The notes below the pieces were generated by a model that saw nothing but the letters and a program-made list of their open reading frames with translations, did no database searches and was not told the origin of the DNA. A DNA stretch of 64,000 nucleotides from an uncultured Eubacteriales bacterium (GTDB lineage Bacteria > Bacillota > Clostridia > Oscillospirales > Oscillospiraceae), in NCBI GenBank assembly GCA_900550165.1, contig URQY01000002.1, positions 32,810 through 96,809 on the forward strand, written 5' to 3'. Made by a program: the position numbers and the translations under genes. Below, in pieces: positions 17,890 through 26,052 of this stretch. Positions within the stretch are counted from its first letter, which is position 1, and each line of letters starts with the position of its first letter.

Positions 17890-18573
17890 TTATTCCGCCG
17901 TTTCTTCGGCCTTTTCTTCTTCCGCGGGTTCTTCCCACGGCTGCATCGTGGCGACGCAGCGGTTGATGTTCTTGCTCTCGGCGTAAAACTTGGCCTCGTA
18001 GTCGGTCATCACGCCGCGCTGTCCGTTTGCGTGCAGGTCGCGCGTGACCTCGGAGAGGGCAAAGCCGAACTGCGGGATCTCCTTGATCGACCATTCAAAG
18101 AGCGGGTCGTTGTCGGTCTTGAAGTGGATCTGGCCGTTTTCCTTGAGCACCTTGCGGTAGAGCTTTAAGAAATTGCCGTGCGTCAGGCGGCGCTTGGCCT
18201 GTCGCTTGGGCGGCCACGGGTCGCAGAAGTTGACATAGATGCGGTCGACCTCACCTGCGTCAAAGATCTCGGGCAGTTGATTGGCGTCGATGTCGATGAA
18301 GAAGACATTGTGCAGCCCCGCGCCTGCCGCGCGCTCCATGGCGACGACCATCGCGTCGGGCACCTTTTCGACCGCGATGAGCAGTACGTCGGGCTCGGCG
18401 GCGGCGGTCTCGACGGTGAAGCGGCCCTTGCCGCAGCCAAGCTCCACGCGGATCTCCCTCGCCTCGGGCATCAAGTCGCGCCAGTGGCCCTTGCGCTCGT
18501 AGGGGTCCTTGATCTGATAGGCTTCGCAGCGCTCCATGCGGGGGAGCAGATTTTTCTTTTTGCGCATTCGCAT
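17890..18573 (-). CDS. trmB: tRNA (guanine-N7-)-methyltransferase
   Basis: Methylates G46 of tRNA to m7G with S-adenosylmethionine. From the ATG at 18573 the protein has 227 residues. It begins MRMRKKKN, which matches TrmB N-termini, and this decided the start over an ATG at 18636. The SAM-binding block is VELGCGKGRF; the family signature is NFCDPWPPKRQAKRRLT. The last 15-20 residues are a Glu-rich tail not seen in typical TrmB. It is probably a single-gene unit. Confidence 0.95.
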   Translation of the reverse strand: MRMRKKKNLLPRMERCEAYQIKDPYERKGHWRDLMPEAREIRVELGCGKGRFTVETAAAEPDVLLIAVEKVPDAMVVAMERAAGAGLHNVFFIDIDANQLPEIFDAGEVDRIYVNFCDPWPPKRQAKRRLTHGNFLKLYRKVLKENGQIHFKTDNDPLFEWSIKEIPQFGFALSEVTRDLHANGQRGVMTDYEAKFYAESKNINRCVATMQPWEEPAEEEKAEETAE

Positions 18574-18607
18574 AAAAAACGCCTCATTTTTCGTAAAGTC
18601 ATCTGCT

Positions 18608-18636
18608 ATCATATCGGAAAAGTGCGCGGGAGACAA
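18608..18636 (-). promoter_or_regulatory. Predicted promoter of trmB
   Basis: Minus strand TTGTCT (18636-18631), 17-bp spacer, TATGAT (18613-18608). Confidence 0.5.
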
Positions 18637-18758
18637 GCCATTCTTGAAAATTTTGCACAGGTTCCGCGATGAAAAGCGGAGAGTTCGTTAAAAATGCAAC
18701 ATTTCCTGCAACGATGGATGAAATTTCGGAATCTTTTTTGAAAAAAGTGATTTTTCTC

Positions 18759-18787
18759 TTGCAAATCACCCGGACCACCCATATAAT
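18759..18787 (+). promoter_or_regulatory. Predicted promoter of crt-hbd
   Basis: TTGCAA (18759-18764), 17-bp spacer, TATAAT (18782-18787); start about 25 nt before the crt ribosome site. Confidence 0.75.
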
Positions 18788-18822
18788 AGGGAGCAGTTGA
18801 AAGGAACAGGAGGAGACAGACG

Positions 18823-19599
18823 ATGTCTTTTGTCAAATATGAGCCCAAAGGCAATATCGCTTACCTCATTATCGACCGCGAAAAGGCGCTCAACGCGCTG
18901 AACTCTCAGGTCCTTGCAGACCTTGACGCGGCGCTCGATGCCATCGATCTTGATACCGTTCGCTGCGTCATCGTGCGCGGCGCGGGCGAGAAGTCCTTTG
19001 TTGCGGGCGCGGATATCGCGCAGATGAAGGATCTGAGCAAGGAAGAGGGCGTAGCCTTCGGCAAGCAGGGCAACGACGTGATGCGCAAGCTCGAGGCGCT
19101 GCCCGTTCCGACCATTGCGGCGGTCGGCGGCTATGCGCTCGGCGGCGGCTGCGAGCTCGCCATGAGCTGCGATTTCCGCCTCTGCTCCGATACCGCCGTC
19201 TTCGGCCAGCCCGAAACGGGCCTCGGCATCACGCCGGGCTTCGGCGGCACGCAGCGCCTTGCGCGTCTGGTCGGCCCCGGTATGGCCAAGCAGATGATTT
19301 ATACCGCCCGCAACATCAAGGCGGATGAGGCGCTGCGCATTGGCCTTGTCAATGCCGTCTATCCGCTCGATGAGCTCTACGCTGCGGCGGAGAAGATCGC
19401 GGGTCAGATCGCGGCCAACGCGCCCATTGCGGTGCGCGCCTCCAAGAAGGCCATCAACGAAGGCCTTCAGGTCGATATCGACCGTGCGGTCGTGATCGAG
19501 GAGCAGAACTTCGGCTCCTGCTTTGAGACCGCCGACCAGCAGGAGGGCATGGGCGCCTTCCTCGAAAAGCGCAAGCACGCGCCCTTTACCAATCAGTGA
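18823..19599 (+). CDS. crt: Short-chain enoyl-CoA hydratase (crotonase)
   Basis: Hydrates crotonyl-CoA / dehydrates 3-hydroxybutyryl-CoA in the butyryl-CoA pathway. It has 258 residues, the normal crotonase length. Oxyanion-hole and signature segments are GAGEKSFVAGADIAQM and GGYALGGGCELAMSCDFR, and the catalytic region is PETGLGITPGFGGTQRL. The start follows AGGAGG. It is transcribed with hbd, 47 bp downstream. Thiolase is not in the window. Confidence 0.93.
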   Translation: MSFVKYEPKGNIAYLIIDREKALNALNSQVLADLDAALDAIDLDTVRCVIVRGAGEKSFVAGADIAQMKDLSKEEGVAFGKQGNDVMRKLEALPVPTIAAVGGYALGGGCELAMSCDFRLCSDTAVFGQPETGLGITPGFGGTQRLARLVGPGMAKQMIYTARNIKADEALRIGLVNAVYPLDELYAAAEKIAGQIAANAPIAVRASKKAINEGLQVDIDRAVVIEEQNFGSCFETADQQEGMGAFLEKRKHAPFTNQ

Positions 19600-19646
19600 T
19601 AGTCCATTAGGATTTCATTATATTTAATTTGTAGGAGGATATACAA

Positions 19647-20486
19647 ATGAAAGTTGCAGTTTTCGGCGCCGGTACCATGGGCAGCGGCATCGCTCAGGTC
19701 TTCGCGGCCAAGGGCCACACCGCCCTGATGTACGCTTCCAGCGTCGCTTCCGCTCAGCGCCACAAGGATAAGCTCGCCGCTTCCCTGCAGAAGCGCGTCG
19801 AGAAGGGTAAGATGACCGAAGAGGCCAAGGATGCCATCCTGAACAATATTCTCGTCGAGGAGAAGTCCGCTGCGGCCGACGCCGACCTCGTCATCGAGTG
19901 CGTGGCCGAGAACATGGCCACCAAGCGCGAGCTGCTCGGCGAGCTCGACGCCATGTGCAAGGATTCCACCGTCTTTGCGACCAACACCTCTTCTCTGTCC
20001 GTCACCGAGATGGGTCTCGGCCTCAAGCACCCCGTCATCGGTATGCACTTCTTCAACCCCGTGCCCAGCATGAAGCTTGTTGAGGTCATCCGCGGCGCCA
20101 ACACCACCCAGGAGACCTTCGATTTCATCTACAATCTCTCCAAGGAGATCGGCAAGGAGCCTGTCGAGGTCGCCGAGGCTCCGGGCTTCGTCGTCAACAA
20201 GATCCTGATCCCGATGATCAACGAGGCCATCGGCCTGGTCGAGACCGGCGTTGCCTCCGTTGAGGACATCGATAAGGCCATGATGCTCGGCGCCAACCAC
20301 CCGATGGGCCCCCTCGCTCTGGGCGACTTCATCGGTCTCGACGTCTGCCTCGCCATCATGAACGTCCTCTACAGCGAGACCGGCGACCCGAAGTATCGTC
20401 CCGCCCTGCTGCTGAAGAAGATGGTCCGCGGCGGTCAGCTCGGCAAGAAGTCCGGCAAGGGCTTCTATGATTACAGCAAGAAGTAA
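19647..20486 (+). CDS. hbd: 3-hydroxybutyryl-CoA dehydrogenase
   Basis: NAD(P)-dependent reduction of acetoacetyl-CoA to 3-hydroxybutyryl-CoA. It has 279 residues. The Rossmann motif is GAGTMGSG (about residues 7-14), and the family block [19 protein letters not shown] contains the catalytic histidine. The C-terminal domain ends [14 protein letters not shown], as in clostridial Hbd. The codon bias (GCT, GGT, GTC, AAG) suggests high expression. A strong terminator follows. Confidence 0.96.
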   Translation: MKVAVFGAGTMGSGIAQVFAAKGHTALMYASSVASAQRHKDKLAASLQKRVEKGKMTEEAKDAILNNILVEEKSAAADADLVIECVAENMATKRELLGELDAMCKDSTVFATNTSSLSVTEMGLGLKHPVIGMHFFNPVPSMKLVEVIRGANTTQETFDFIYNLSKEIGKEPVEVAEAPGFVVNKILIPMINEAIGLVETGVASVEDIDKAMMLGANHPMGPLALGDFIGLDVCLAIMNVLYSETGDPKYRPALLLKKMVRGGQLGKKSGKGFYDYSKK

Positions 20487-20510
20487 ACTGCAAGCATCCC
20501 TGTCTATGAG

Positions 20511-20541
20511 AGGGCGATCCTGCCGGATCGCCCTCTTTTTT
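20511..20541 (+). terminator. Terminator of crt-hbd
   Basis: AGGGCGATCC-TGCC-GGATCGCCCT followed by CTTTTTT. Confidence 0.92.
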
Positions 20542-20687
20542 GCTTATTTTTGTCAATATCCTTCTGTTTTGGAAAGGAAATGATTCCAAATAATGGCGGA
20601 ACGCTGTCATTTTGCGTGCGAAAGCGCCAAAATCGAAGAGGGGAATTCAGCAGAAGGGATAAATTCCGAAAAGGAATGCAGTTCCCC

Positions 20688-20716
20688 TTGCGAAAACTTA
20701 ACGGAACAGATATAAT
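20688..20716 (+). promoter_or_regulatory. Predicted promoter of bcd-etfBA
   Basis: TTGCGA (20688-20693), 17-bp spacer, TATAAT (20711-20716), giving a leader of about 65 nt. Confidence 0.75.
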
Positions 20717-20734
20717 TACGATTACGGAACTGAT

Positions 20735-20752
20735 TTGTGAAAAATTAGACAA
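20735..20752 (+). promoter_or_regulatory. Candidate Rex (redox) operator upstream of bcd
   Basis: TTGTGAAAAATTAGACAA is an 18-mer with outer halves close to the Rex consensus TTGTGAA-N4-TTCACAA: the left half matches fully and the right half in five of seven positions. It lies just after the predicted start site. Rex controls butyryl-CoA genes in Clostridium acetobutylicum; here it is inferred from resemblance only. Confidence 0.4.
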
Positions 20753-20786
20753 TCCAATTATTTTTATAGTGAAGGAGCAAAAGACT

Positions 20787-21932
20787 ATGGATTTCCATCT
20801 GTCCAAAGAACATCTGCTGGTCCGCAAAATGTATCGCGAATTCGCAGAAAATGAAGTCAAGCCTTTAGCTGAGGAGCTCGATGAGGAGGAGCGCTTCCCC
20901 ATGGAGACCGTCGAAAAGATGGCCAAGCTCGGCATGATGGGCATTTACTTCCCCAAGCAGTACGGCGGCGCGGGCGGCGATGTTCTCAGCTATGCCATGT
21001 GCGTGGAAGAGCTCGCAAAGGTCTGCGGCACCACCGCTGTCATCGTTTCTGCCCACACCTCCCTGTGCTGCGCTCCCATTTTTGAGAACGGCACCGAGGA
21101 GCAGAAGATGAAGTATCTGCCCGACCTGCTTTCCGGCCGCAAGATCGGCGCGTTCGGTCTGACCGAGCCCGGCGCCGGTACCGACGCTTCCGGCCAGCAG
21201 ACCACCGCTGTCAAGAACGAGAACGGCGACTACGTCCTCAACGGCAGCAAGTGCTTCATCACCAACGGTAACGTTGCCTCCACCTTCGTCGTGTTCGCCA
21301 TGACCGACAAGAGCAAGGGCAACCACGGCATCACCGCCTTCATCGTTGAGAAGGACTTCCCCGGCTTCTCCACCGGTAAGCACGAGAAGAAGATGGGTAT
21401 CCGCGGCAGCTCCACCTGCGACCTCGTTTTCGAGGATTGCGTCGTTCCCAAGGAGAACCTGCTCGGTAAGGAAGGCGAAGGCTTCAAGATCGCCATGAAG
21501 ACCCTCGACGGCGGCCGTATCGGTATTGCTTCCCAGGCTCTGGGTCTTGCCGAGGGTGCCATCAACGAGGCTGTCAAGTACACCAAGGAGCGCGTCCAGT
21601 TTGGTCGCCGCCTGAGCCAGTTCCAGAACACCCAGTTCCAGCTGGCCGATATGCACACCCGCACCCAGGCTGCCCAGTACCTCGTTTACGCTGCCGCTAT
21701 GAAGAAGCAGAATCACGAGGATTACTCCATGGACGCTGCCATGGCCAAGCTCTTCGCGGCCGAGACCGCTTCCGACGTCACCCGCCGCGCTGTTCAGCTC
21801 TTCGGCGGCTATGGCTACACCCGTGAGTATCCCGTTGAGCGCATGATGCGCGATGCCAAGATCACCGAGATCTACGAGGGCACCTCCGAGGTCCAGCGTA
21901 TGGTCGTCGCCAAGTATCTTGGTGTGAACTAA
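20787..21932 (+). CDS. bcd: Acyl-CoA dehydrogenase, probably butyryl-CoA dehydrogenase
   Basis: An FAD enzyme that, with EtfAB, reduces crotonyl-CoA to butyryl-CoA. From the ATG at 20787 it has 381 residues, the usual Bcd size. The signatures GAFGLTEPGAGTDASGQQT and the C-terminal QLFGGYGYTREYPVERMMRDAKITEIYEGTSEVQ are present; the Glu in IYEGTSE is the expected catalytic base. The start has GAAGGAG upstream. Clostridial Bcd-Etf pairs couple this step to ferredoxin reduction (electron bifurcation); that is inferred from context. Confidence 0.94.
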   Translation: MDFHLSKEHLLVRKMYREFAENEVKPLAEELDEEERFPMETVEKMAKLGMMGIYFPKQYGGAGGDVLSYAMCVEELAKVCGTTAVIVSAHTSLCCAPIFENGTEEQKMKYLPDLLSGRKIGAFGLTEPGAGTDASGQQTTAVKNENGDYVLNGSKCFITNGNVASTFVVFAMTDKSKGNHGITAFIVEKDFPGFSTGKHEKKMGIRGSSTCDLVFEDCVVPKENLLGKEGEGFKIAMKTLDGGRIGIASQALGLAEGAINEAVKYTKERVQFGRRLSQFQNTQFQLADMHTRTQAAQYLVYAAAMKKQNHEDYSMDAAMAKLFAAETASDVTRRAVQLFGGYGYTREYPVERMMRDAKITEIYEGTSEVQRMVVAKYLGVN

Positions 21933-21951
21933 AAAAGGAGGTAAAGATATA

Positions 21952-22752
21952 ATGAAGATTCTTGTTTGCGTTAAGCAGGTCCCCGATACCTCCGGTAAGG
22001 TTGCCGTCAATCCCGATGGTACCCTGAACCGCGCTTCCATGCAGACCATCATCAACCCCGATGATATGAACGCCGTTGAGGCCGCTCTCAAGCTCAAGGA
22101 CGAGCTGGGCTGCACGGTCACCGTCGTCACCATGGGTCCCCCGCCGGCAGAGGGTATGCTGCGCGAGCTGATGGCCATGGGCGCTGACGATGGCTACCTT
22201 GTTTCCGCCCGTGAGTTCGGCGGCTCCGATACTTACGCCACCTCTCAGATCCTCGCTGCCGCGATCGACACCATCGGTCTCGACGAGGACGATATCGTCT
22301 TCTGCGGCCGTCAGGCTATCGACGGTGATACCGCTCAGGTCGGTCCTCAGATCGCTGAGAAGCTGCACCTGCCCCAGATCACCTACGCTGCCGACATCAC
22401 CAAGGATGGCAACACCCTGTCCGTCAAGCGTATGCTCGAGGATGGCTACATGACCATCAAGGCCCAGACTCCGTGCCTGATCACCTGCATCAAGGAGCTC
22501 AATACCCCGCGTTACATGAGCGTCTCCGGTGTGTTTGAGTGCTACGCCAAGCCCATGAAGGTCCTCGATTACGAGGCGCTGAAGGATCACCCCCTCATCG
22601 ACGCCACGACCATCGGTCTCAAGGGCTCCCCGACCAACATCCTGACCTCCTTCACGCCCCCCCAGAAGGGCGCTGGCCAGATGCTCGAGGGCAACGACAT
22701 GGCTACCTGCGAGAAGCTCGCCGGTATCCTGCTCGAAAAACACATCATTTAA
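21952..22752 (+). CDS. etfB: Electron transfer flavoprotein subunit beta
   Basis: The small subunit of the Etf that exchanges electrons with Bcd. It has 266 residues and starts MKILVCVKQVPDTSGKVAV, typical of clostridial EtfB. The internal block EAALKLKDELGCTVTVVTMGPP and the nucleotide-binding-like GRQAIDGDTAQVGPQIAEKL are conserved. It lies 19 bp after bcd with an AAGGAGG site, in the order bcd-etfB-etfA. Confidence 0.95.
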   Translation: MKILVCVKQVPDTSGKVAVNPDGTLNRASMQTIINPDDMNAVEAALKLKDELGCTVTVVTMGPPPAEGMLRELMAMGADDGYLVSAREFGGSDTYATSQILAAAIDTIGLDEDDIVFCGRQAIDGDTAQVGPQIAEKLHLPQITYAADITKDGNTLSVKRMLEDGYMTIKAQTPCLITCIKELNTPRYMSVSGVFECYAKPMKVLDYEALKDHPLIDATTIGLKGSPTNILTSFTPPQKGAGQMLEGNDMATCEKLAGILLEKHII

Positions 22753-22770
22753 GGAAAGGAGATCAATACG

Positions 22771-23931
22771 ATGCGTAACGAAGTGAAACTTGCTAACCCC
22801 AACTATGACTCCTCCAAGATCGAAGAGTTCAAGAACGTATGGGTCTTCTGCGAACAGCGTCAGGGCCAGATGATGTCCACCTCCTATGAGCTGATCTCCG
22901 AAGGCCGCAAGCTGGCGGACGAGCTGGGCGTGAAGCTCTGCGGTCTGCTCGTGGGCGACAATGTTGAGGGCCTCGCCGAGAGCATCGGCGGCTACGGCGC
23001 CGACGAGGTCATCGTCTGCGACCACCCCCTGCTGAAGAACTACACCACCGACGCTTATTCCAAGGTCATCTGCGACGTCATCTCCGAGATGAAGCCCGAG
23101 GCCTTCCTCATCGGCGCGACCAACATCGGCCGTGACCTCGGCCCCCGCTGCGCGGCTCGCCTGCACACGGGCCTGTGCGCCGACTGCACGCACCTCGATG
23201 TTGATATGCCCATCTACAAGGACTTCCTGCGCGGCGCTTCCACGCTCCCCGAGGAGAAGATCGAGAAGATGGCCACCGCTAAGGTCATGGGCAAGGACCA
23301 CGACGTCTCCCGCGACCTGAAGATGACCCGTCCCGCCTTCGGCGGTAACCTGATGGCTACCATCATCTGCCCGCGCTTCCGTCCCTCCATGGCGACGGTC
23401 CGTCCCGGCGTTATGAAGAAGGCTCCTTATGACGAGGCCAAGGCCAAGGCTGTCAAGGTCACCAAGTATGACGTCAAGCTCGACGCCGCCGATCTCCAGA
23501 CCGAGGTCGTCGAGGTCGTCAAGGCTGCCAAGAAGCTCGTCGACCTGATCGGTGCCGATTACATCGTCTCCGTCGGCCGCGGCATCAGCAAGGACGTTGA
23601 GGGCGGCATCAAGCTCGCGCACGAGCTCGCCGACGTGCTCGGCGGCGTTGTCGGCGGCTCCCGTGTTGCCATCGACTCCGGCTGGCTCACTGCCGACCAT
23701 CAGGTCGGTCAGACCGGTAAGACCGTCCACCCGAAGGTCTACGTTGCTCTTGGTATCTCCGGCTCCATCCAGCACAAGGCCGGTATGAGCGAGTCCGAGT
23801 GCATCATCGCGGTCAACAAGAACGAGACCGCGCCGATCTTCGAGATCGCCGACTACGGCATCTGCGGCGACCTGTTCAAGGTCACCCCGATGCTGATCGA
23901 GGCTTTCAAGGCTGCGAAGGCGAGCAAGTAA
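22771..23931 (+). CDS. etfA: Electron transfer flavoprotein subunit alpha
   Basis: The FAD-binding large Etf subunit, 386 residues. The C-terminal FAD domain carries SVGRGISKD, GSRVAIDSGWLTADHQVGQTGKTVHPKVY and ALGISGSIQHKAGM, which are classical EtfA segments. It has about 50 residues more than short EtfA forms, mainly N-terminal. There is no ferredoxin-like extension of Cys clusters. A strong terminator ends the operon. Confidence 0.95.
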   Translation: MRNEVKLANPNYDSSKIEEFKNVWVFCEQRQGQMMSTSYELISEGRKLADELGVKLCGLLVGDNVEGLAESIGGYGADEVIVCDHPLLKNYTTDAYSKVICDVISEMKPEAFLIGATNIGRDLGPRCAARLHTGLCADCTHLDVDMPIYKDFLRGASTLPEEKIEKMATAKVMGKDHDVSRDLKMTRPAFGGNLMATIICPRFRPSMATVRPGVMKKAPYDEAKAKAVKVTKYDVKLDAADLQTEVVEVVKAAKKLVDLIGADYIVSVGRGISKDVEGGIKLAHELADVLGGVVGGSRVAIDSGWLTADHQVGQTGKTVHPKVYVALGISGSIQHKAGMSESECIIAVNKNETAPIFEIADYGICGDLFKVTPMLIEAFKAAKASK

Positions 23932-23938
23932 AATACTC

Positions 23939-23976
23939 AAAAAAAGAGGACACCGTAAGGTGTCCTCTTTTTTTGC
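23939..23976 (+). terminator. Terminator of bcd-etfBA
   Basis: A7 then GAGGACACC-GTAA-GGTGTCCTC then T7, a fully symmetrical and potentially bidirectional terminator. Confidence 0.93.
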
Positions 23977-23997
23977 TTTTTACACCCGCTGCGCGCA

Positions 23998-24110
23998 GAA
24001 ATTGCTTGCCGCAGGCAAGCGATTTCCACACTTGCGGGCGAGAAGTATTTTTCTGACGCACATGTCGTCAGAAAAATAATTATAATTATTTCGCGCCTAT
24101 AGGCGCGAAA
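23998..24110. repeat. Three consecutive long inverted repeats in the etfA-lipoprotein gap
   Basis: In the roughly 310-bp gap there are three hairpins in a row. The first is GAAATTGCTTGCC / GGCAAGCGATTTC (23998-24026, one G-T pair). The second is TATTTTTCTGACG / CGTCAGAAAAATA (24046-24078, perfect 13-bp arms). The third is TTTCGCGCC-TATA-GGCGCGAAA (about 24089-24110, perfect). No protein-coding gene was recognised here. Confidence 0.7.
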
Positions 24111-24242
24111 CTCTGCGAAGCTTTTTGCCGAGTTGGTGTCGGTGACATGCGTTTTGACAAAATTTACGTCTGGTTTCTTCTTGTTTCGTGCGCATACTAT
24201 TGCCGGGTATCGCAGGAGATGGAAATAAGGAGAAATGCAGCA

Positions 24243-24794
24243 ATGAAGCAGAGTCTTGCCATGCTTTTTGTGACGGTGCTGCTGCTCTTCTCGCTCGCGG
24301 GCTGCGGCGAGAAGAAGGATAACAGCACCGCCAACACTCCGCCGAGCGGCACGACCGACAACGGTACGACCGACAGCGGCAAGAAGGACGATACTATGCC
24401 CGGTGACGACATGAGCGGCAAAAATACGAAGGACAACAGCGTGACCGGCGACGGCATGATGGGCGACGATATGAACGGCAACGAAAGCGCAGCAGGGCGC
24501 AGCACGAGCCGCCGCAACGCCGCCGCGAGCGCCAGCGACCGCAGCCGCTATTTCGGCAGCGACAAGACCATCACGCATGAAAACGGCAACCTCTACGGCA
24601 AAACCTATCTGAATCCCGAGACCGATAAAAGCGCGAATGCGCAGCTTCGCAGCAACGGCCGCAGCATGACCGGGATTCCGACGAACAGCGACAATGATCT
24701 TCGCTACCGGCAGATGCTGTCGAACGGCCGCGTGCACGACACGGACGGTTTTTTGCTCGATGGCGAGAACACGCACTACAACACCCTGAAGTGA
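24243..24794 (+). CDS. Small hydrophilic lipoprotein of unknown function
   Basis: A 183-residue secreted lipoprotein. The signal peptide MKQSLAMLFVTVLLLFSLAGC ends in the lipobox LAGC (Cys21). A low-complexity Asn/Gly/Asp/Thr/Lys stretch with repeated NGTTD, GDDM and GDGM elements follows (about 25-85), then a more ordered C-terminal region. I chose the ATG at 24243 (AAGGAG about 10 bases upstream). No family was recognised. It stands alone between two terminators. Confidence 0.75.
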   Translation: MKQSLAMLFVTVLLLFSLAGCGEKKDNSTANTPPSGTTDNGTTDSGKKDDTMPGDDMSGKNTKDNSVTGDGMMGDDMNGNESAAGRSTSRRNAAASASDRSRYFGSDKTITHENGNLYGKTYLNPETDKSANAQLRSNGRSMTGIPTNSDNDLRYRQMLSNGRVHDTDGFLLDGENTHYNTLK

Positions 24795-24799
24795 GATGA

Positions 24800-24829
24800 G
24801 AGGGAGCGGGGCGCTCCCTCTTATTTTTT
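24800..24829 (+). terminator. Terminator after the small lipoprotein gene
   Basis: GAGGGAGC-GGGGC-GCTCCCTC followed by TTATTTTTT. Confidence 0.85.
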
Positions 24830-24835
24830 GCCGTA

Positions 24836-24864
24836 TTGACGGAACGGGGCCGCTTCGATATAAT
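24836..24864 (+). promoter_or_regulatory. Predicted promoter of the ModE-like regulator gene
   Basis: TTGACG (24836-24841), 17-bp spacer, TATAAT (24859-24864). Confidence 0.7.
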
Positions 24865-24890
24865 CAAAACAAGAAGGGAAGTGCTGCCGA

Positions 24891-25286
24891 ATGGATCGAG
24901 AACTCCGCGTGGTCATCTCCAGCAGGATATTTACGGACCAGAAATGCTTTGGCCCCGGCGTGGCCCAACTGCTCAAAAAGGTGGACGAGCTGCACTCGCT
25001 GCGCGCGGCGGCGCTGTCGATGTCCATGGCCTATTCCAAGGCGTGGACGGTCATCCGCAGCGCCGAGGAGGGGCTGGGGTTCAAGCTGCTCACCTCCACC
25101 GCAGGGGGGAAGCACGGCGGCGGCGCAGAGCTGACGGACGAGGCGCGGCAGATGATCGCCGCCTACGACGCGTACTGCGAAAAGCTGCGTGCCTACGGCG
25201 AGAAGCTCTTTGAAGAGACCTTTGCCTTTTACGATGACATTCCCAAGCAGGAAGTGCATAAAAAGGAGGAACGATATGCTCGGTAA
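24891..25286 (+). CDS. ModE-N-like winged-helix regulator
   Basis: A 131-residue single-domain DNA-binding protein resembling the N-terminal HTH of ModE. The core FGPGVAQLLKKVDELHSLRAAALSMSMAYSKAWTVIRSAEEGLGF and the wing LLTSTAGGKHGGGAELTDEARQMIAAYDAY fit the family closely. There is no C-terminal molybdate-binding (MOP) domain, so the signal is unknown. No molybdate transport genes are in the window. Its end overlaps the next gene by 11 bp. Confidence 0.75.
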   Translation: MDRELRVVISSRIFTDQKCFGPGVAQLLKKVDELHSLRAAALSMSMAYSKAWTVIRSAEEGLGFKLLTSTAGGKHGGGAELTDEARQMIAAYDAYCEKLRAYGEKLFEETFAFYDDIPKQEVHKKEERYAR

Positions 25287-25710
25287 GCTTTGCGTCTGCG
25301 GACATGAAATGAAGCCTCAGGGGAAGCAGACCCTTGAGATGAACGGCTCAAGCCTCGGTTCGAATATCTGGACCGACCATGTGGAGGTCGATTTCTACGT
25401 CTGCCCCTGGTGCGGCCGCATGGCATTCTTTGAGCCGGAGGAGATGCGGCTTGAGCGATTTACAGAGCTTCATCGGGGAAAGACTGATGAAGAGCTGCGT
25501 GAAATTGTGGACGGCGACTATTCTCCGATCGAAAAGCAGGCGGCGAAGGTATGGCTCAATCAGCACGCTGAAAATGCTGCGCGGGAAGCAGAGCGGGAGC
25601 GGAAAGAGACAGAGGGCCGTGAAAAGCGCAAAAAGTTCTTCTCCGGTCTTCTTGGCAGGGACGAGGAGGACGACGGCAAGCCGCCCAAAAACCGCCCGCC
25701 GGAGTTTTGA
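25276..25710 (+). CDS. Hypothetical zinc-ribbon-like protein
   Basis: A 144-residue protein of unknown function. Two Cys pairs, CVCGH (residues 6-10) and CPWCG (about 43-47), look like a zinc ribbon. The middle has the helical EELREIVDGDYSPIEKQAAKVWL, and the C-terminal 45 residues are highly charged. The ATG at 25276 is preceded by AAAAGGAGGA and lies inside the end of the regulator gene, so the two are probably coupled. Confidence 0.65.
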   Translation: MLGKLCVCGHEMKPQGKQTLEMNGSSLGSNIWTDHVEVDFYVCPWCGRMAFFEPEEMRLERFTELHRGKTDEELREIVDGDYSPIEKQAAKVWLNQHAENAAREAERERKETEGREKRKKFFSGLLGRDEEDDGKPPKNRPPEF

Positions 25711-25722
25711 TGAATTTATTGT

Positions 25723-25750
25723 AAAAGTGCGCACACTGTGCGCACTTTTT
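25723..25750 (+). terminator. Terminator before the thrS leader
   Basis: AAAAGTGCGCACA / TGTGCGCACTTTT, a near-continuous palindrome ending in T5. Confidence 0.85.
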
Positions 25751-25752
25751 GC

Positions 25753-25781
25753 TTGACAAACGGGCGCGGCGGGTGTACACT
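25753..25781 (+). promoter_or_regulatory. Consensus-like promoter of the thrS T-box transcript
   Basis: TTGACA (25753-25758), 17-bp spacer, TACACT (25776-25781). Confidence 0.8.
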
Positions 25782-25796
25782 CCCATCATCAAAATG

Positions 25797-26021
25797 GCAC
25801 GGATAGGGAAGAAACCGGAGTTCGCCGCCAAGAGAGGGACGCATTTGGTGCAAGCGTCCTGCGTGCAGAGCCGGCAGTACCACCCTTGAGCCGCCCGCGA
25901 AACAAGCGGGACGGGATCGCCCGTTACAGCGGACACAAGCGGCGCGCAACGCGCAAGCAGGGTGGAACCGTGGAGTATTTCGATGCTTCACCCCTGAGAA
26001 CATCGGGGGTGGAGCTTTTTT
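25797..26021 (+). ncRNA. T-box leader (threonine-type) controlling thrS
   Basis: A tRNA-sensing leader. The T-box core AGGGTGGAACCG is at 25959-25970, followed by a terminator, GCTTCACCCC / GGGGGTGGAGC with T6 (25984-26021). Upstream are a long stem I region and a stem III-like hairpin CCCGC-GAAACAA-GCGGG (around 25893-25910). The sequence AGTACCACC at 25877-25885 offers ACC (Thr) as specifier codon. By the known mechanism, uncharged tRNA-Thr would stabilise the antiterminator and switch thrS on. Confidence 0.92.
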
Positions 26022-26052
26022 GCACCCTCAAGTAAAAATGGAGGTAAATAAC

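Noticed and set aside
18684..18701. A Rex-like site before crt
   Set aside because: TCGTTAA-N4-GCAACAT matches the consensus poorly in the right half and lies well upstream of the promoter.
21862..23940. 692-codon open frame antisense to etfB-etfA and part of bcd
   Set aside because: It is the shadow of three well-supported genes; the translation is low-complexity Gly/Val/Asp/Leu sequence.
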